Shown piece after piece: positions 36,920-48,077 of a DNA stretch of 64,000 nucleotides. Source of the DNA: Microbacterium rhizosphaerae. GTDB taxonomy: Bacteria > Actinomycetota > Actinomycetes > Actinomycetales > Microbacteriaceae. The position numbers and the translations under genes are program-made. Where the stretch lies: positions 1,860,001 to 1,924,000 of the forward strand of contig NZ_CP139368.1 in assembly GCF_034120055.1 (NCBI RefSeq). The letters run 5' to 3'. The number at the start of each line of letters is the position of its first letter. Position 1 is the first letter of the stretch. The notes beneath the pieces were generated by a model. It was not told the DNA's origin, searched no databases, and saw only the letters and a program-made list of their open reading frames with translations.

Positions 36920-37416
36920 CCGACGCGGACGCCACGCCCGCCGTGCCGGACGGGTCGCAGGGTTCGGCCGAGACTGCGCGCGAGGACAAGCCTGTGCGGC
37001 AGCGCCGGCCGCGCGGCGCTGCAGAGTCGCTCGGCGCGATCGTGCTCGGCTTCGAGTCGATCGTCGTCTTCCTCGCGGGTCTCGTCGTGTACGGCCTCAA
37101 GGCGACGCCGCCCGGGGTCGAGCCGTGGTGGGGCGTCGTCGGGGGAGCGGTCGTCGCCGTCCTGATGATCCTGCTCTCCGGCCTCCTCCGATACAGGTGG
37201 GCGATCGTCGTCGGCTGGATTCTCCAGGTCATCGTGGCCCTCGCCGCGTTCTTCGTGCCGGCGATCCTCATCATCGCGCTGATTTTCGGCGGCATGTGGG
37301 CGTATGCGACGATCAAGGGGGCATCGCTCGACCGGCGCAACGCGCTCCTGGCACGCCAGGCGGCATCCGCCCCCGAATCCCCGGCATCCCCGCCCGAATC
37401 CTCGAACGGAGTCTGA
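36916..37416 (+). CDS. DUF4233 membrane protein
   Basis: A 166-residue protein with an N-terminal cytoplasmic stretch (about 40 residues, Arg-rich QRRPRGAAESL) and about four membrane segments (AIVLGFESIVVFLAGLVVYGL, WGVVGGAVVAVLMILLSGLL, WAIVVGWILQVIVALAAFFV, ILIIALIFGGMWAYA). It matches the DUF4233 family found between folC and ndk in actinobacteria. ATG overlaps the folC stop. Function unknown. Confidence 0.88.
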   Translation: MTDADATPAVPDGSQGSAETAREDKPVRQRRPRGAAESLGAIVLGFESIVVFLAGLVVYGLKATPPGVEPWWGVVGGAVVAVLMILLSGLLRYRWAIVVGWILQVIVALAAFFVPAILIIALIFGGMWAYATIKGASLDRRNALLARQAASAPESPASPPESSNGV

Positions 37417-37417
37417 C

Positions 37418-37831
37418 ATGGCCACGGAAGAGACCCTCGTCCTCGTCAAGCCCGACGGCGTCGCCCGCGGGCTGACCGGCGCGATCCTCGCCCGCATCGA
37501 GGCGAAGGGCTACGCGCTCGTCGACATCCGCCTCGTCGAGCCCGATCGGGAGCGCCTCGAGCAGCACTACGCCGAGCACGAGGGCAAGCCCTTCTACGAG
37601 CCGCTGCTCGAGTTCATGATGTCGGGCCCCACCGTCGCGATCCGGGTCGCCGGCAATCGGGTCATCGAGGGCTTCCGCTCGCTCGCCGGCACCACCGACC
37701 CGACGACCGCCGCACCCGGGACCATCCGCGGGGACTTCGGGCGCGACTGGGGCCTGAAGGTGCAGCAGAACCTCGTGCACGGCTCCGACAGCCTCGAGTC
37801 GGCCGCGCGCGAACTCGACATCTGGTTCTGA
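37418..37831 (+). CDS. ndk: Nucleoside diphosphate kinase
   Basis: A 137-residue NDK, MATEETLVLVKPDGVARGLTG at the start and the phosphohistidine motif NLVHGSDSLESA near residue 118. Transfers the gamma phosphate between NTPs and NDPs. GGAG precedes the ATG, which lies 1 base after the DUF4233 stop. Length is normal for the family. Confidence 0.97.
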   Translation: MATEETLVLVKPDGVARGLTGAILARIEAKGYALVDIRLVEPDRERLEQHYAEHEGKPFYEPLLEFMMSGPTVAIRVAGNRVIEGFRSLAGTTDPTTAAPGTIRGDFGRDWGLKVQQNLVHGSDSLESAARELDIWF

Positions 37832-37849
37832 GGCCGTCGTCGCCGGCGG

Positions 37850-38266
37850 TCAGCGCGAGGCGACCCGGAACGAGCCCATCGGGCCCGCGCAGCTGGCGCC
37901 GGTGTCCTTGCAGCGCGAGTAGTCCCAGTTCCAGATGCCCGCGTGGGCATCGCCGGCAGCCATGTCGGCCGGCAGCTCGAGGGTGGTGGAGAACCTGCCG
38001 TCGGCGCGGGGGTGCACCATGACGCTCACGACCGGATCGGGGCCCGTGCCGTCGGGCGCGGCGCCGACCATCCATCCGCCGGGAGGAACCGGGGCACGGC
38101 ATCGGTCGTTCGTCCAGACCGTGATGCGGTCGCCGGGATGCGCGTGGTGGGGAGCGACCTTCACCATCGGGACGCAGTATGCGTCGCCGGCGGCCGACAG
38201 CGAGCACCCGTTGAGCGTGCCTGCGAGCAGCACGGCGATCGTCGCGATCGCCAGCCGCCGGATCAT
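37850..38266 (-). CDS. Small secreted lipoprotein, unknown function
   Basis: A 138-residue protein with a lipoprotein signal: MIRRLAIATIAVLLAGTLNGC, lipobox LNGC with lipidated Cys21. The mature part holds four further cysteines (YCVP, DRCR, SRCKD, SCAG), enough for two disulfides, and the Ig-like or beta-rich segment HPGDRITVWTND. No domain is recognised. Convergent with ndk. Confidence 0.75.
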   Translation of the reverse strand: MIRRLAIATIAVLLAGTLNGCSLSAAGDAYCVPMVKVAPHHAHPGDRITVWTNDRCRAPVPPGGWMVGAAPDGTGPDPVVSVMVHPRADGRFSTTLELPADMAAGDAHAGIWNWDYSRCKDTGASCAGPMGSFRVASR

Positions 38267-38334
38267 GGCCCTACCGTAGACCTCCGGGTCTGAAGCCCGG
38301 GGTCACGATTCGGCCTCGGCGGCCTCGGCGGCGG

Positions 38335-38979
38335 TCAGTGGAACATCGTCTGCCAGATGTTGACGATGGCGTTCAGGCGCGCCTGCGCGATGAGCAGGAT
38401 GATGAAGTAGCTCACGATCGCCATGAGGGGCACCCAGGCCATGAGCCGGTCCGCGATCTCGCGGCCGCGTTCGGGTACGGGGAACACGCCTGTTCGGAAG
38501 AGGTGCAGCGTCACCGCGTAGAAGGACGGGATCGTCACCGCCCACGTGACCATGCACCACGGGCACAGCGTCAGCAGGACGAAGATGCTCTGGGTGATCA
38601 GCCAGCACACGAAGCCGAACGCGAAGACGAATCCGAGCCAGAAGAGGACCCAGAACCACGCGGCGAAGCGGGCGCCGGCGAGGATCGCCACGCCGACGAC
38701 GACCGGCGCCATCCAGGCGGTGAGCCCGATGATCGGGTTGGGGAAGCCGAACGCGGAGCCCTGCCACGACCCGAGGTTCTTGCCGCATTGCACGAGGATG
38801 CTGATGTCGCAGGATGCCTTCGAACCCGGGTTCTCGAGCAGGTGGAACTTCTCGAGCGTGAGCTGGAAGGCGGCCCACCATCCGATGACGCCGGCGACGA
38901 TGAGCCAGACGGCCAGCACGGTCGGGCGGGCGGGGGAGGACGTGTCGGATGCGACGGTCGTCTCGGTGGTCTGCGCCAT
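38335..38979 (-). CDS. Vitamin K epoxide reductase (VKOR) family protein
   Basis: A 214-residue membrane protein of about five segments. The VKOR active-site pair is LLTLCPWCMVTW (CxxC) and a second pair SCDISILVQCGKN lies in the extracellular loop. Bacterial VKOR reoxidises DsbA-like proteins, passing electrons to quinone. A DsbA partner is not in the window. The start MAQTTETTVAS lacks a good ribosome-binding site; an upstream ATG (MDAIIRTM) is possible. Divergent from rne. Confidence 0.9.
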   Translation of the reverse strand: MAQTTETTVASDTSSPARPTVLAVWLIVAGVIGWWAAFQLTLEKFHLLENPGSKASCDISILVQCGKNLGSWQGSAFGFPNPIIGLTAWMAPVVVGVAILAGARFAAWFWVLFWLGFVFAFGFVCWLITQSIFVLLTLCPWCMVTWAVTIPSFYAVTLHLFRTGVFPVPERGREIADRLMAWVPLMAIVSYFIILLIAQARLNAIVNIWQTMFH

Positions 38980-39062
38980 GGTTCGGATTATGGCATCCAT
39001 CGCTATGCCGCCCCTGCCGTGGAGGAAGCGAAGCGCGCCCATGGATCGCCGGAAACCACCGC

Positions 39063-39284
39063 TTTCGCGCTGACGGCCATCTTGGTGCGATAATGGAGGT
39101 CGATGCGCAGCTGCGGCCGCGCCGCACCCGCGCATCACCGAAGACTTCAGGGCGACGAGTGCCCTCGCAGTCCGCGCCACGGGCCGACTGCAGACCGAGT
39201 GAGTTCGCGGCACCGCAGGTGCGGCGCCGCACGAGAATATCGCCGGGCGACGCGCGGTGTCGCCCCGCTGGGAGTACGCCGGTG
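39063..39284 (+). promoter_or_regulatory. Promoter and long 5' leader of rne
   Basis: GATAAT at 39089-39094 is the only good -10 box, giving a leader of about 180 nt before the ATG at 39285. It is GC-rich and can fold heavily (for example GCCGCACC/GGTGCGGC-type pairs around 39219-39232). RNase E genes commonly have long leaders that the enzyme uses for autoregulation; this is inference here. Confidence 0.4.
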
Positions 39285-41708
39285 ATGGCCGATGAGAACA
39301 ACAACGACAACCCCGACCTCCAGCCCGAATCGGATGCGGCGTCCCTGACGACCGGTTTCGACGGGGTTGCAGACGCGTCCATAGAGGATTCCGCCGAGCC
39401 GGAGGCCGAAGCGGTCTCCGAGGTCGCGGAGCTTTCCGAGGTGGTTGAGGTCGTCCAGGTCTCCGAGGTCGCGGAGGCTTCCGAGTCCTTCGACGGCCCG
39501 GAGCCGGAGGTCGCAGAGGTCGCAGGGCCTCTCGAGGAAGCGCAGCCCGACACGCCCGCCGCTCAGGCGACGGAGCCCGCAGAGGAACACGCGCCCGAGC
39601 CGCTCGCGGCGGCCGAGTCGCCCGAGGCCGAGCCCGAGCCCGGTCCCGTCACGGCGGTCTCGCTGGGCCTGCTGCCCGAGGTCTTCGTCTCCTCGGTGTC
39701 GACACAGCTCCACTTCTACGCGCCGGAGATCACGCACATCCCGGCCGCCCCTGAGCCCGAGGCCGAGGCCGAGGACGGCCAGAGCAGCAGCTCGCGTCGT
39801 CGTCGCCGCCGCGGCCGCGACGAGGCCGCCGAGGAGCAGCGCCAGCCCGTTGCCCAGCCGCGCCAGCGCGCCGTCGAGCTCATCACCGAGCCGCAGCGCA
39901 TCAAGGGCTCCACGCGTCTCGAGGCCAAGAAGCAGCGTCGCCGCGACGGCCGCGAGGCGGGACGTCGCCGCCCGGTCGTGACCGAGGCCGAGTTCCTCGC
40001 CCGCCGTGAGGCTGTCGACCGCGTCATGATCGTCCGCTCCAAGAACGGCCGTATCCAGATCGCCGTGCTCGAGGACAAGGTGCTCGTGGAGCACTACGTC
40101 GCACGCAACCAGGACGCGTCCCTCATCGGCAACGTCTACCTCGGCCGTGTCCAGAACGTGCTTCCCAGCATGGAGGCCGCGTTCGTCGACATCGGCCGCG
40201 GCCGCAACGCGGTGCTGTACTCCGGCGAGGTCGACTGGGACGGCGTCGAGACCGGCAACCAGCCGCGGCGCATCGAGCTCGCGCTGAAGTCCGGCGACAA
40301 GGTGCTCGTGCAGGTGACGAAGGATCCGGTCGGCCACAAGGGCGCCCGTCTGACGAGCCAGATCTCCCTCCCCGGCCGTTACCTTGTGTACGTGCCGGGC
40401 GGGGCCATGAACGGCATCTCGCGCAAGCTCCCCGACACCGAGCGGGCGCGCCTGAAGAAGATCCTCAAGGAGGTGCTCCCCGAATCGTCCGGCGTGATCG
40501 TCCGCACGGCCGCCGAGGGTGCCACCGAGGACCAGCTGACCCTCGACGTGCAGCGTCTCACCAACCAGTGGGAGCACATCAGCCGCCAGGTCGAGTCGAT
40601 CCAGGCACCCGCCCTCCTGCACTCCGAGCCGGATCTGCTCGTCAAGATCGTCCGCGACGTCTTCAACGAGGACTTCTCGAAGATGCTCATCCAGGGCGAG
40701 GACGCGCAGCGCACGATCGAGACGTACCTCGCGAGCGTCGCTCCCGACCTCCTCGAGCGCGTGGAACGGTACGAGGGCGACAACGATCCCTTCGACCAGT
40801 TCCGGGTCACCGAGCAGATCGAGAAGGCCCTCGATCGCAAGGTCTGGCTGCCCTCGGGCGGGTCGCTCGTCATCGACCGCACCGAGGCGATGACCGTCGT
40901 CGACGTCAACACCGGCAAGTTCGTCGGCTCGGGCGGCAATCTCGAAGAGACGGTCACGAAGAACAACCTCGAAGCCGCGGAGGAGATCGTCCGCCAGCTC
41001 AGGCTGCGCGACATCGGCGGCATCATCGTCGTCGACTTCATCGACATGGTGCTCGAGTCCAATCGCGACCTGGTCCTGCGTCGTCTCGTCGAGTGCCTCA
41101 GCCGCGACCGCACCAAGCACCAGGTCGCCGAGGTCACCTCGCTCGGCCTCGTCCAGATGACGCGCAAGAAGCTCGGACTCGGCCTTCTCGAGACCTTCAG
41201 CGAGCCGTGCGAGGTGTGCGCGGGCCGCGGGGTCATCGTCCACCACGATCCCGTCGTCAAGCACCGCGCGCCGACCGGCAACGGCAATGGCGGCGGCAGC
41301 GCCAACAGCGGCAACCGCCGCACCCCGCGCTCGAACGCCCCCACGACGAACACTCCGGCGACCGGAACGCACGTCATCACGGAGGGCGTGAAATCCGCGC
41401 TCGCGCAGATCGCCGCGTCGACGATCCACCCGCACGACGAGGTTCACCTCGACGAGCTGCACGTGGATGCCGGGCCGCGCGCCGACGAGGCGGCCCCGGT
41501 CGAGCAGCAGGGGCCCGAGCGCAAGAAGCGCCGCAAGAAGCCCGACACCGCGCGCAGGGCCCCGAAGACCGAGAAGGAGCTCCTGCTCGACTCGGTGCTC
41601 AACGCCCTCCCGGAGCCCAAGGCTCCCGGACAGGGCCGCAGCCGGCGTCGCGTGACCACGGCGGGCCTGCCCGGCACACCGGTGGTGCACACTCCCGACG
41701 CCGAGTAG
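39285..41708 (+). CDS. rne: Ribonuclease E/G family endoribonuclease
   Basis: An 807-residue RNase. Residues 1-270 are a Glu/Ala/Pro-rich acidic region with an Arg cluster ([18 protein letters not shown]). The catalytic part follows: S1 domain (GNVYLGRVQNVLPSMEAAFVDIGRGRNAVLY), DNase I-like domain with metal Asp in DRTEAMTVVDVNTGKF and VVDFIDMVLES, and the Zn-link CEVCAGRG. The tail is Lys/Arg-rich (ERKKRRKKPDTARRAPKT). As in other actinobacteria the disordered part is mainly N-terminal. A GGGAG precedes the start; GTG at 39282 is an alternative. Confidence 0.95.
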   Translation: MADENNNDNPDLQPESDAASLTTGFDGVADASIEDSAEPEAEAVSEVAELSEVVEVVQVSEVAEASESFDGPEPEVAEVAGPLEEAQPDTPAAQATEPAEEHAPEPLAAAESPEAEPEPGPVTAVSLGLLPEVFVSSVSTQLHFYAPEITHIPAAPEPEAEAEDGQSSSSRRRRRRGRDEAAEEQRQPVAQPRQRAVELITEPQRIKGSTRLEAKKQRRRDGREAGRRRPVVTEAEFLARREAVDRVMIVRSKNGRIQIAVLEDKVLVEHYVARNQDASLIGNVYLGRVQNVLPSMEAAFVDIGRGRNAVLYSGEVDWDGVETGNQPRRIELALKSGDKVLVQVTKDPVGHKGARLTSQISLPGRYLVYVPGGAMNGISRKLPDTERARLKKILKEVLPESSGVIVRTAAEGATEDQLTLDVQRLTNQWEHISRQVESIQAPALLHSEPDLLVKIVRDVFNEDFSKMLIQGEDAQRTIETYLASVAPDLLERVERYEGDNDPFDQFRVTEQIEKALDRKVWLPSGGSLVIDRTEAMTVVDVNTGKFVGSGGNLEETVTKNNLEAAEEIVRQLRLRDIGGIIVVDFIDMVLESNRDLVLRRLVECLSRDRTKHQVAEVTSLGLVQMTRKKLGLGLLETFSEPCEVCAGRGVIVHHDPVVKHRAPTGNGNGGGSANSGNRRTPRSNAPTTNTPATGTHVITEGVKSALAQIAASTIHPHDEVHLDELHVDAGPRADEAAPVEQQGPERKKRRKKPDTARRAPKTEKELLLDSVLNALPEPKAPGQGRSRRRVTTAGLPGTPVVHTPDAE

Positions 41709-41728
41709 ATCGCGCCGCGAGGGCGACG

Positions 41729-42337
41729 TCAGGCGGCGTCGTCCTCGCCGGGCGCGTCCTGGTGCGCCTTGAGGTACCGCTCGACGCGCCGGTCGGGCAC
41801 GAGCCAGATGATCGCCACCGCGATGAAGGGCAGCAGTGCGAGCCACGGCACGATGAACGCGAGCGCGATTCCGAGCACGTAGAGGGCCGGCGAGACCCAC
41901 CCCTTGAGATCGCGGCCGAAGGCCTCGCGCACGCGCTCGCCTCCCGGCTGGCGGGCCATCGTGTTCTGCAGGATCGAATACGCGATCGCCGCGCCGAGGA
42001 GATTCAGCCCGTACACGACCGTCGGCACGAGCGCGACGCGCGTCTCGGTCAGCCACGCCGTCGTGAAGGGGTAGAGCGACAGCCAGAACAGCAGGTGCAG
42101 GTTGGCCCACAGCACCCCGCCGCTGACGGTGGGATGCAGCTGGAACAGGTGATGGTGGTTGTTCCAGTAGATGCCGATGTATACGAAGCTCAGGAGGTAG
42201 GTGAGCAGGCCGAGTCCCGACGTGTGCAGGAGGTCCGCCCATCCGTCGCCCTTGGGGACCGCGAGCCCGAGCACCATCACGGTGATGACGATGGCGAGCA
42301 CGCCGTCGCTGAAGGCCTCCAGCCGCGACGAGCTCAT
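41729..42337 (-). CDS. TMEM175-family (DUF1211) membrane protein
   Basis: A 202-residue protein of about six segments starting with the family signature FSDGVLAIVITVMVLGL in the first helix. The bacterial TMEM175 proteins are single-repeat potassium channels that form tetramers. YLLSFVYIGIYWNNHHHLFQ is also typical. Its ATG overlaps the DUF4031 stop. Ion selectivity not readable. Confidence 0.87.
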   Translation of the reverse strand: MSSSRLEAFSDGVLAIVITVMVLGLAVPKGDGWADLLHTSGLGLLTYLLSFVYIGIYWNNHHHLFQLHPTVSGGVLWANLHLLFWLSLYPFTTAWLTETRVALVPTVVYGLNLLGAAIAYSILQNTMARQPGGERVREAFGRDLKGWVSPALYVLGIALAFIVPWLALLPFIAVAIIWLVPDRRVERYLKAHQDAPGEDDAA

Positions 42338-42612
42338 CGCAGGCCCTCGCGCCGCTCGCGCGCGGTGACCCGCAGCCCCGAGGCGATGAGCCTGCGCACG
42401 AGCTCGTGCCCGTCGACGTGCTCGGCACCGGCGCCGATCAGGCGGGCGTGGATCTCGTCCGGGACGTCGTAGTGGTCGCGGTCGAATCCGCGTCGGGGGA
42501 TGCCGTTGGCCTGCGCGAACGCGTGCAGCTCCTCGACGCTCTCGTCGCTGACGAGGTGCGCCCACAGGCGTCCGTGCGCCGGCCAGCGGGGGTCGTCGAT
42601 GAGGATGGCCAC
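42334..42612 (-). CDS. DUF4031 family protein
   Basis: A 92-residue protein, MAILIDDPRWPAHGRLWAHLVSD..., matching DUF4031, with conserved segments WPAHGRLWAHLVSD, GIPRRGFDRDHYDVP and ARLIGAGAEHVDGHELVRRL. Family function unknown; the YD/H-rich core could bind metal. Divergent from rplU; coupled to the TMEM175 gene by a 4-bp overlap. Confidence 0.85.
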   Translation of the reverse strand: MAILIDDPRWPAHGRLWAHLVSDESVEELHAFAQANGIPRRGFDRDHYDVPDEIHARLIGAGAEHVDGHELVRRLIASGLRVTARERREGLR

Positions 42613-42675
42613 GCGCCGATCCTAGGGGGAGCCGGCGACGCCGAGGGCGGGACGGCGCGCCGCAACCCCGCGCTT

Positions 42676-42704
42676 TTGCCTGGCGGCGGGGCATCGGGTA
42701 AAGT
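42676..42704 (+). promoter_or_regulatory. Strong sigma-70-type promoter of rplU-rpmA
   Basis: TTGCCT (42676-42681) and TAAAGT (42699-42704) are separated by 17 bp. Transcription from about 42711 gives a 140-nt leader. Confidence 0.75.
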
Positions 42705-42798
42705 ATTCCTTTGGTGCGTGCGTCCCCGGGACTGTGGCCGACGCCCGTCCCCGAACGAGTCGCTGTGCGACCCGGAGCTGGGCCGCACCAGAACTTCC

Positions 42799-42837
42799 CG
42801 TCTACCCAGACAATTCGGAGCCCTCGGCTCCCAGACG
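42799..42837 (+). promoter_or_regulatory. rplU leader with mutually exclusive hairpins
   Basis: CGTCT (42799-42803) can pair either with AGAC (42808-42811) or with AGACG (42833-42837). In the second case it encloses the stem GGAGCC-CTC-GGCTCC (42817-42831). This resembles a ribosomal-protein leader used for autoregulation, but no match to a known L21 leader model was tested. Confidence 0.4.
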
Positions 42838-42850
42838 AAACAGGTGTGAA

Positions 42851-43159
42851 GTGGTTTACGCAGTTGTGCGCGCCGGCGGCCGGCAGGAGAAGGTGTCGGT
42901 CGGGACGGTCGTCGTGCTCGACCGCCAGAAGGCCGGGATCGGCGACACGATCGAGCTCCCCGCCGTTCTCCTCGTCGACGGCGACTCCGTCACGACGGAC
43001 GCCGACGCCCTCGCGAAGGTGTCCGTCACCGCGGAGGTGCTCGGTGAGGAGCGCGGCCCGAAGATCGTGATCCAGAAGTTCAAGAACAAGACCGGCTACA
43101 AGAAGCGCCAGGGCCACCGCCAGGACCTCACGCGCGTCAAGGTCACCGGCATCAAGTAA
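42851..43159 (+). CDS. rplU: 50S ribosomal protein L21
   Basis: A 102-residue L21: [21 protein letters not shown] at the start, and the basic C-terminal segment [26 protein letters not shown] typical of the 23S contact. GTG start with a weak ribosome-binding site. Followed by rpmA 18 bp later; one operon. Confidence 0.97.
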   Translation: MVYAVVRAGGRQEKVSVGTVVVLDRQKAGIGDTIELPAVLLVDGDSVTTDADALAKVSVTAEVLGEERGPKIVIQKFKNKTGYKKRQGHRQDLTRVKVTGIK

Positions 43160-43177
43160 GCCAGGAGAGGCGCAGAG

Positions 43178-43435
43178 ATGGCACACAAAAAGGGCGCAAG
43201 CTCCACCCGTAACGGTCGCGACTCCAACGCCCAGCGACTGGGCGTGAAGCGCTTCGGCGGCCAGACCGTCAACGCCGGCGAGATCATCGTCCGCCAGCGC
43301 GGCACGCACTTCCACCCGGGCTCCAACGTGGGTCGCGGTGGTGACGACACGCTGTTCGCGCTCGCCGCGGGGGCGGTCGAGTTCGGCACCAAGGGCGGCC
43401 GCAAGGTCGTCAACATCGTGGCGGCCGCGGAGTAG
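43178..43435 (+). CDS. rpmA: 50S ribosomal protein L27
   Basis: An 85-residue L27, [29 protein letters not shown], whose N-terminal tail reaches the peptidyl transferase centre. GGAGAGG precedes the ATG. No Firmicutes-style cleavable N-terminal extension. Its stop (TAG at 43433-43435) lies immediately before a REP-like repeat. Confidence 0.98.
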   Translation: MAHKKGASSTRNGRDSNAQRLGVKRFGGQTVNAGEIIVRQRGTHFHPGSNVGRGGDDTLFALAAGAVEFGTKGGRKVVNIVAAAE

Positions 43436-43455
43436 CCTTCGACAGGCTCAGGCAC
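43436..43455. repeat. REP-like repeat, single copy
   Basis: CCTTCGACAGGCTCAGGCAC lies directly after the rpmA stop. It is a diverged relative of the ileS-leader repeat (TCGACAAGCTCGGGG). Confidence 0.6.
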
Positions 43456-43472
43456 CACGCCTTGATTCGCGG

Positions 43473-43494
43473 GGGGCGGGCTTCGGCCCGCCCC
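43473..43494 (+). terminator. rpmA terminator hairpin with UUCG tetraloop
   Basis: GGGGCGGGC-TTCG-GCCCGCCCC forms a perfect 9-bp stem with a stable UUCG loop, between rpmA and obg. Confidence 0.7.
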
Positions 43495-43520
43495 TCGTCC
43501 ATTTCCGGCAGAATCCGTAG

Positions 43521-45924
<2,404 letters not shown>

Positions 45925-45928
<4 letters not shown>

Positions 45929-47193
45929 TCTCGACCGCTGCGACCGCCGCCACCGCGCGCGAGCGCATGCTACTCGCCAAGGATGCCGCGCGCCAGATCG
46001 GACTCCTCTCCGACGAGCGCAAGCGCGATGCGCTGCTCGCCATCGCGGGTGCCATCGAGTCCGCAGCCCCGGCCGTCGTGGCCGCCAACGCCGAGGATCT
46101 CGAGCGCGGCCGTGCGACCGGCCTCTCCGCCGGACTGCTCGACAGACTGCGGCTCGACGAGCCCCGCGTCGCGGCCCTCGCGGCCGCCGTGCGCGACGTC
46201 GCAGCGCTTCCCGATCCGGTCGGCCGCGTGCTCGACGAGCGCGTGCTGCCGAGCGGAGTGCGCCTGCAGAAGGTCTCGGTGCCGTTCGGGGTCATCGGCT
46301 CGATCTACGAGGCCCGGCCGAATGTGACGGTCGACATCGCGGCGCTCGCGGTGCGATCGGGCAACGCAGTCGTCCTGCGCGGCGGCACGGCAGCCGAGCG
46401 CTCCAACGCGGCTCTCATCACCGCGATGCGCGACGCTCTCGCCGAGCAGGGCATCGATCCCGAGGCGATCCAGACGGTCGACGACTTCGGTCGCGAGGGC
46501 GCCCGCGAGCTGATGAACGCGCGCGGAATCGTCGACGTGCTCGTGCCGCGGGGAAGTGCGCAGCTCATCGAGACGGTGGTGACCGAGTCGTCCGTGCCGG
46601 TCATCGAGACAGGTGCGGGCGTCGTGCACATCGTCCTCGACGAGAGCGCACCGCTGGAGTGGGCGCGCGACATCGTCGTGAACGCCAAGGTCCAGCGGCC
46701 GAGCGTGTGCAACGCCGTGGAGACGGTGCTCGTCGTCCGGGGCGCAGCATCCCGTCTCGTCGACCCCGTCGTCGCGGCCCTGCAGGATGCGGGTGTCACC
46801 GTCCACGGCGACGAGGCGGTCGCCGCCCTCGCCCCCGGTGTCGTCCCCGCGACGGATGCCGACTGGCAGACCGAGTACATGAGCCTCGACCTCGCGATGC
46901 GCGTCGTGGATGACCTCGACGAGGCGCTCGCGCACATCCGCCGGTATTCCACCCACCACACCGAGTCGATCATCACGCAGGATGACGCGAACGCCGAGCG
47001 ATTCCTCGCCGAGGTCGACTCGGCGGTCGTCATGGCCAACGCCTCCACGCGCTTCACCGACGGCGGAGAGTTCGGCTTCGGCGCGGAGGTGGGCATCTCC
47101 ACGCAGAAGCTGCACGCCCGCGGGCCGATGGGGCTGCCGGAGCTCACCAGCACCAAGTGGCTCGCGCGCGGCTCCGGACAAGTCCGTTCCTGA
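45925..47193 (+). CDS. proA: Gamma-glutamyl phosphate reductase
   Basis: A 422-residue aldehyde-dehydrogenase-fold enzyme, with PFGVIGSIYEARPNVTVD, LRGGTAAERSNAAL and the catalytic Cys in QRPSVCNAVETVLV. Uses NADPH to reduce ProB's product to glutamate semialdehyde. ATG overlaps the proB stop. The start codon region shows MISTAATAATARERML. Confidence 0.96.
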
Positions 47194-47247
47194 CGGCATA
47201 GACTGGCACGAGCGCTCTGCGCGTCCGAACCCCGAAACGGAGCCCCG

Positions 47248-47472
47248 ATGTCCATCGCCACACTGATCGCCTTCGCCGCCGCCGAGGCCGGGCACTCCGG
47301 CAACGTCATGCTCGAGACGGTCATGTACCCGATCATCGCGATCTCCACTTTCGCACTCCTCGCGCTGGTCACCTCCTCGTATCGCCACGTCTCCAACCGT
47401 CACGCGAACAAGGCCGAGGCGTACGCCCGCGCTCACGCGGACGAACTGCAGCAGACGGGGCACGGGCACTAG
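47248..47472 (+). CDS. Small conserved membrane protein
   Basis: A 74-residue protein with one hydrophobic segment ([21 protein letters not shown]) and a His-rich hydrophilic tail ([26 protein letters not shown]). A GGAG precedes its ATG. It sits between proA and nadD, in line with similar small ORFs in related genomes. Function unknown. Confidence 0.7.
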   Translation: MSIATLIAFAAAEAGHSGNVMLETVMYPIIAISTFALLALVTSSYRHVSNRHANKAEAYARAHADELQQTGHGH

Positions 47473-47480
47473 GCAGCCGA

Positions 47481-48077
47481 ATGACGGTGACGCGGACCCG
47501 GCGGATCGGGGTCATGGGCGGGACGTTCGATCCCATCCACAATGGCCACCTGGTCGCGGCGAGCGAGGTCGCGCAGTCCTTCGACCTCGACGAGGTGGTC
47601 TTCGTCCCCACGGGTGAGCCGTGGCAGAAGAGCGAGGTCACGGACAGCGAGCACCGCTACCTGATGACGGTGGTGGCGACCGCATCGAACCCCCGTTTCA
47701 CGGTGAGCAGGGTCGACATCGACCGCCCAGGACCCACCTACACGATCGACACCCTCCGCGATCTGCGCGCTCAGCGGCCGGATGCACAGCTGTACTTCAT
47801 CACCGGTGCAGACGCCGTGGCGCAGATTCTCAGCTGGAGGGACCATGATGAACTCTGGGAGCTCGCCCACTTCGTCGCCGTATCGCGGCCGGGGCACGTC
47901 CTGAGCACCGACGGCCTGCCCGAACACGTCGTCAGCCAGCTCGAGGTTCCCGCCCTCGCGATCTCGTCCACGGACTGTCGGGATCGCGTCGATCGAGGTC
48001 ATCCCGTGTGGTACCTCGTCCCCGACGGTGTCGTCCAGTACATCGCGAAGCATCATCTCTATCGGAGCAAGGCATGA
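47481..48077 (+). CDS. nadD: Nicotinate-nucleotide adenylyltransferase
   Basis: A 198-residue Nad[22 protein letters not shown] carries the H-x-G-H motif, and [12 protein letters not shown] the C-terminal ISST-type motif. It makes deamido-NAD+. It lies 8 bp after the small membrane protein and overlaps the next gene's start by 4 bp (ATGA). Confidence 0.95.
   Translation: MTVTRTRRIGVMGGTFDPIHNGHLVAASEVAQSFDLDEVVFVPTGEPWQKSEVTDSEHRYLMTVVATASNPRFTVSRVDIDRPGPTYTIDTLRDLRAQRPDAQLYFITGADAVAQILSWRDHDELWELAHFVAVSRPGHVLSTDGLPEHVVSQLEVPALAISSTDCRDRVDRGHPVWYLVPDGVVQYIAKHHLYRSKA

Noticed and set aside
39147..42428. Minus-strand frame of about 1090 codons opposite rne.
   Set aside because: Opposite to a conserved RNase E sequence; composition typical of antisense shadow in high-GC DNA.
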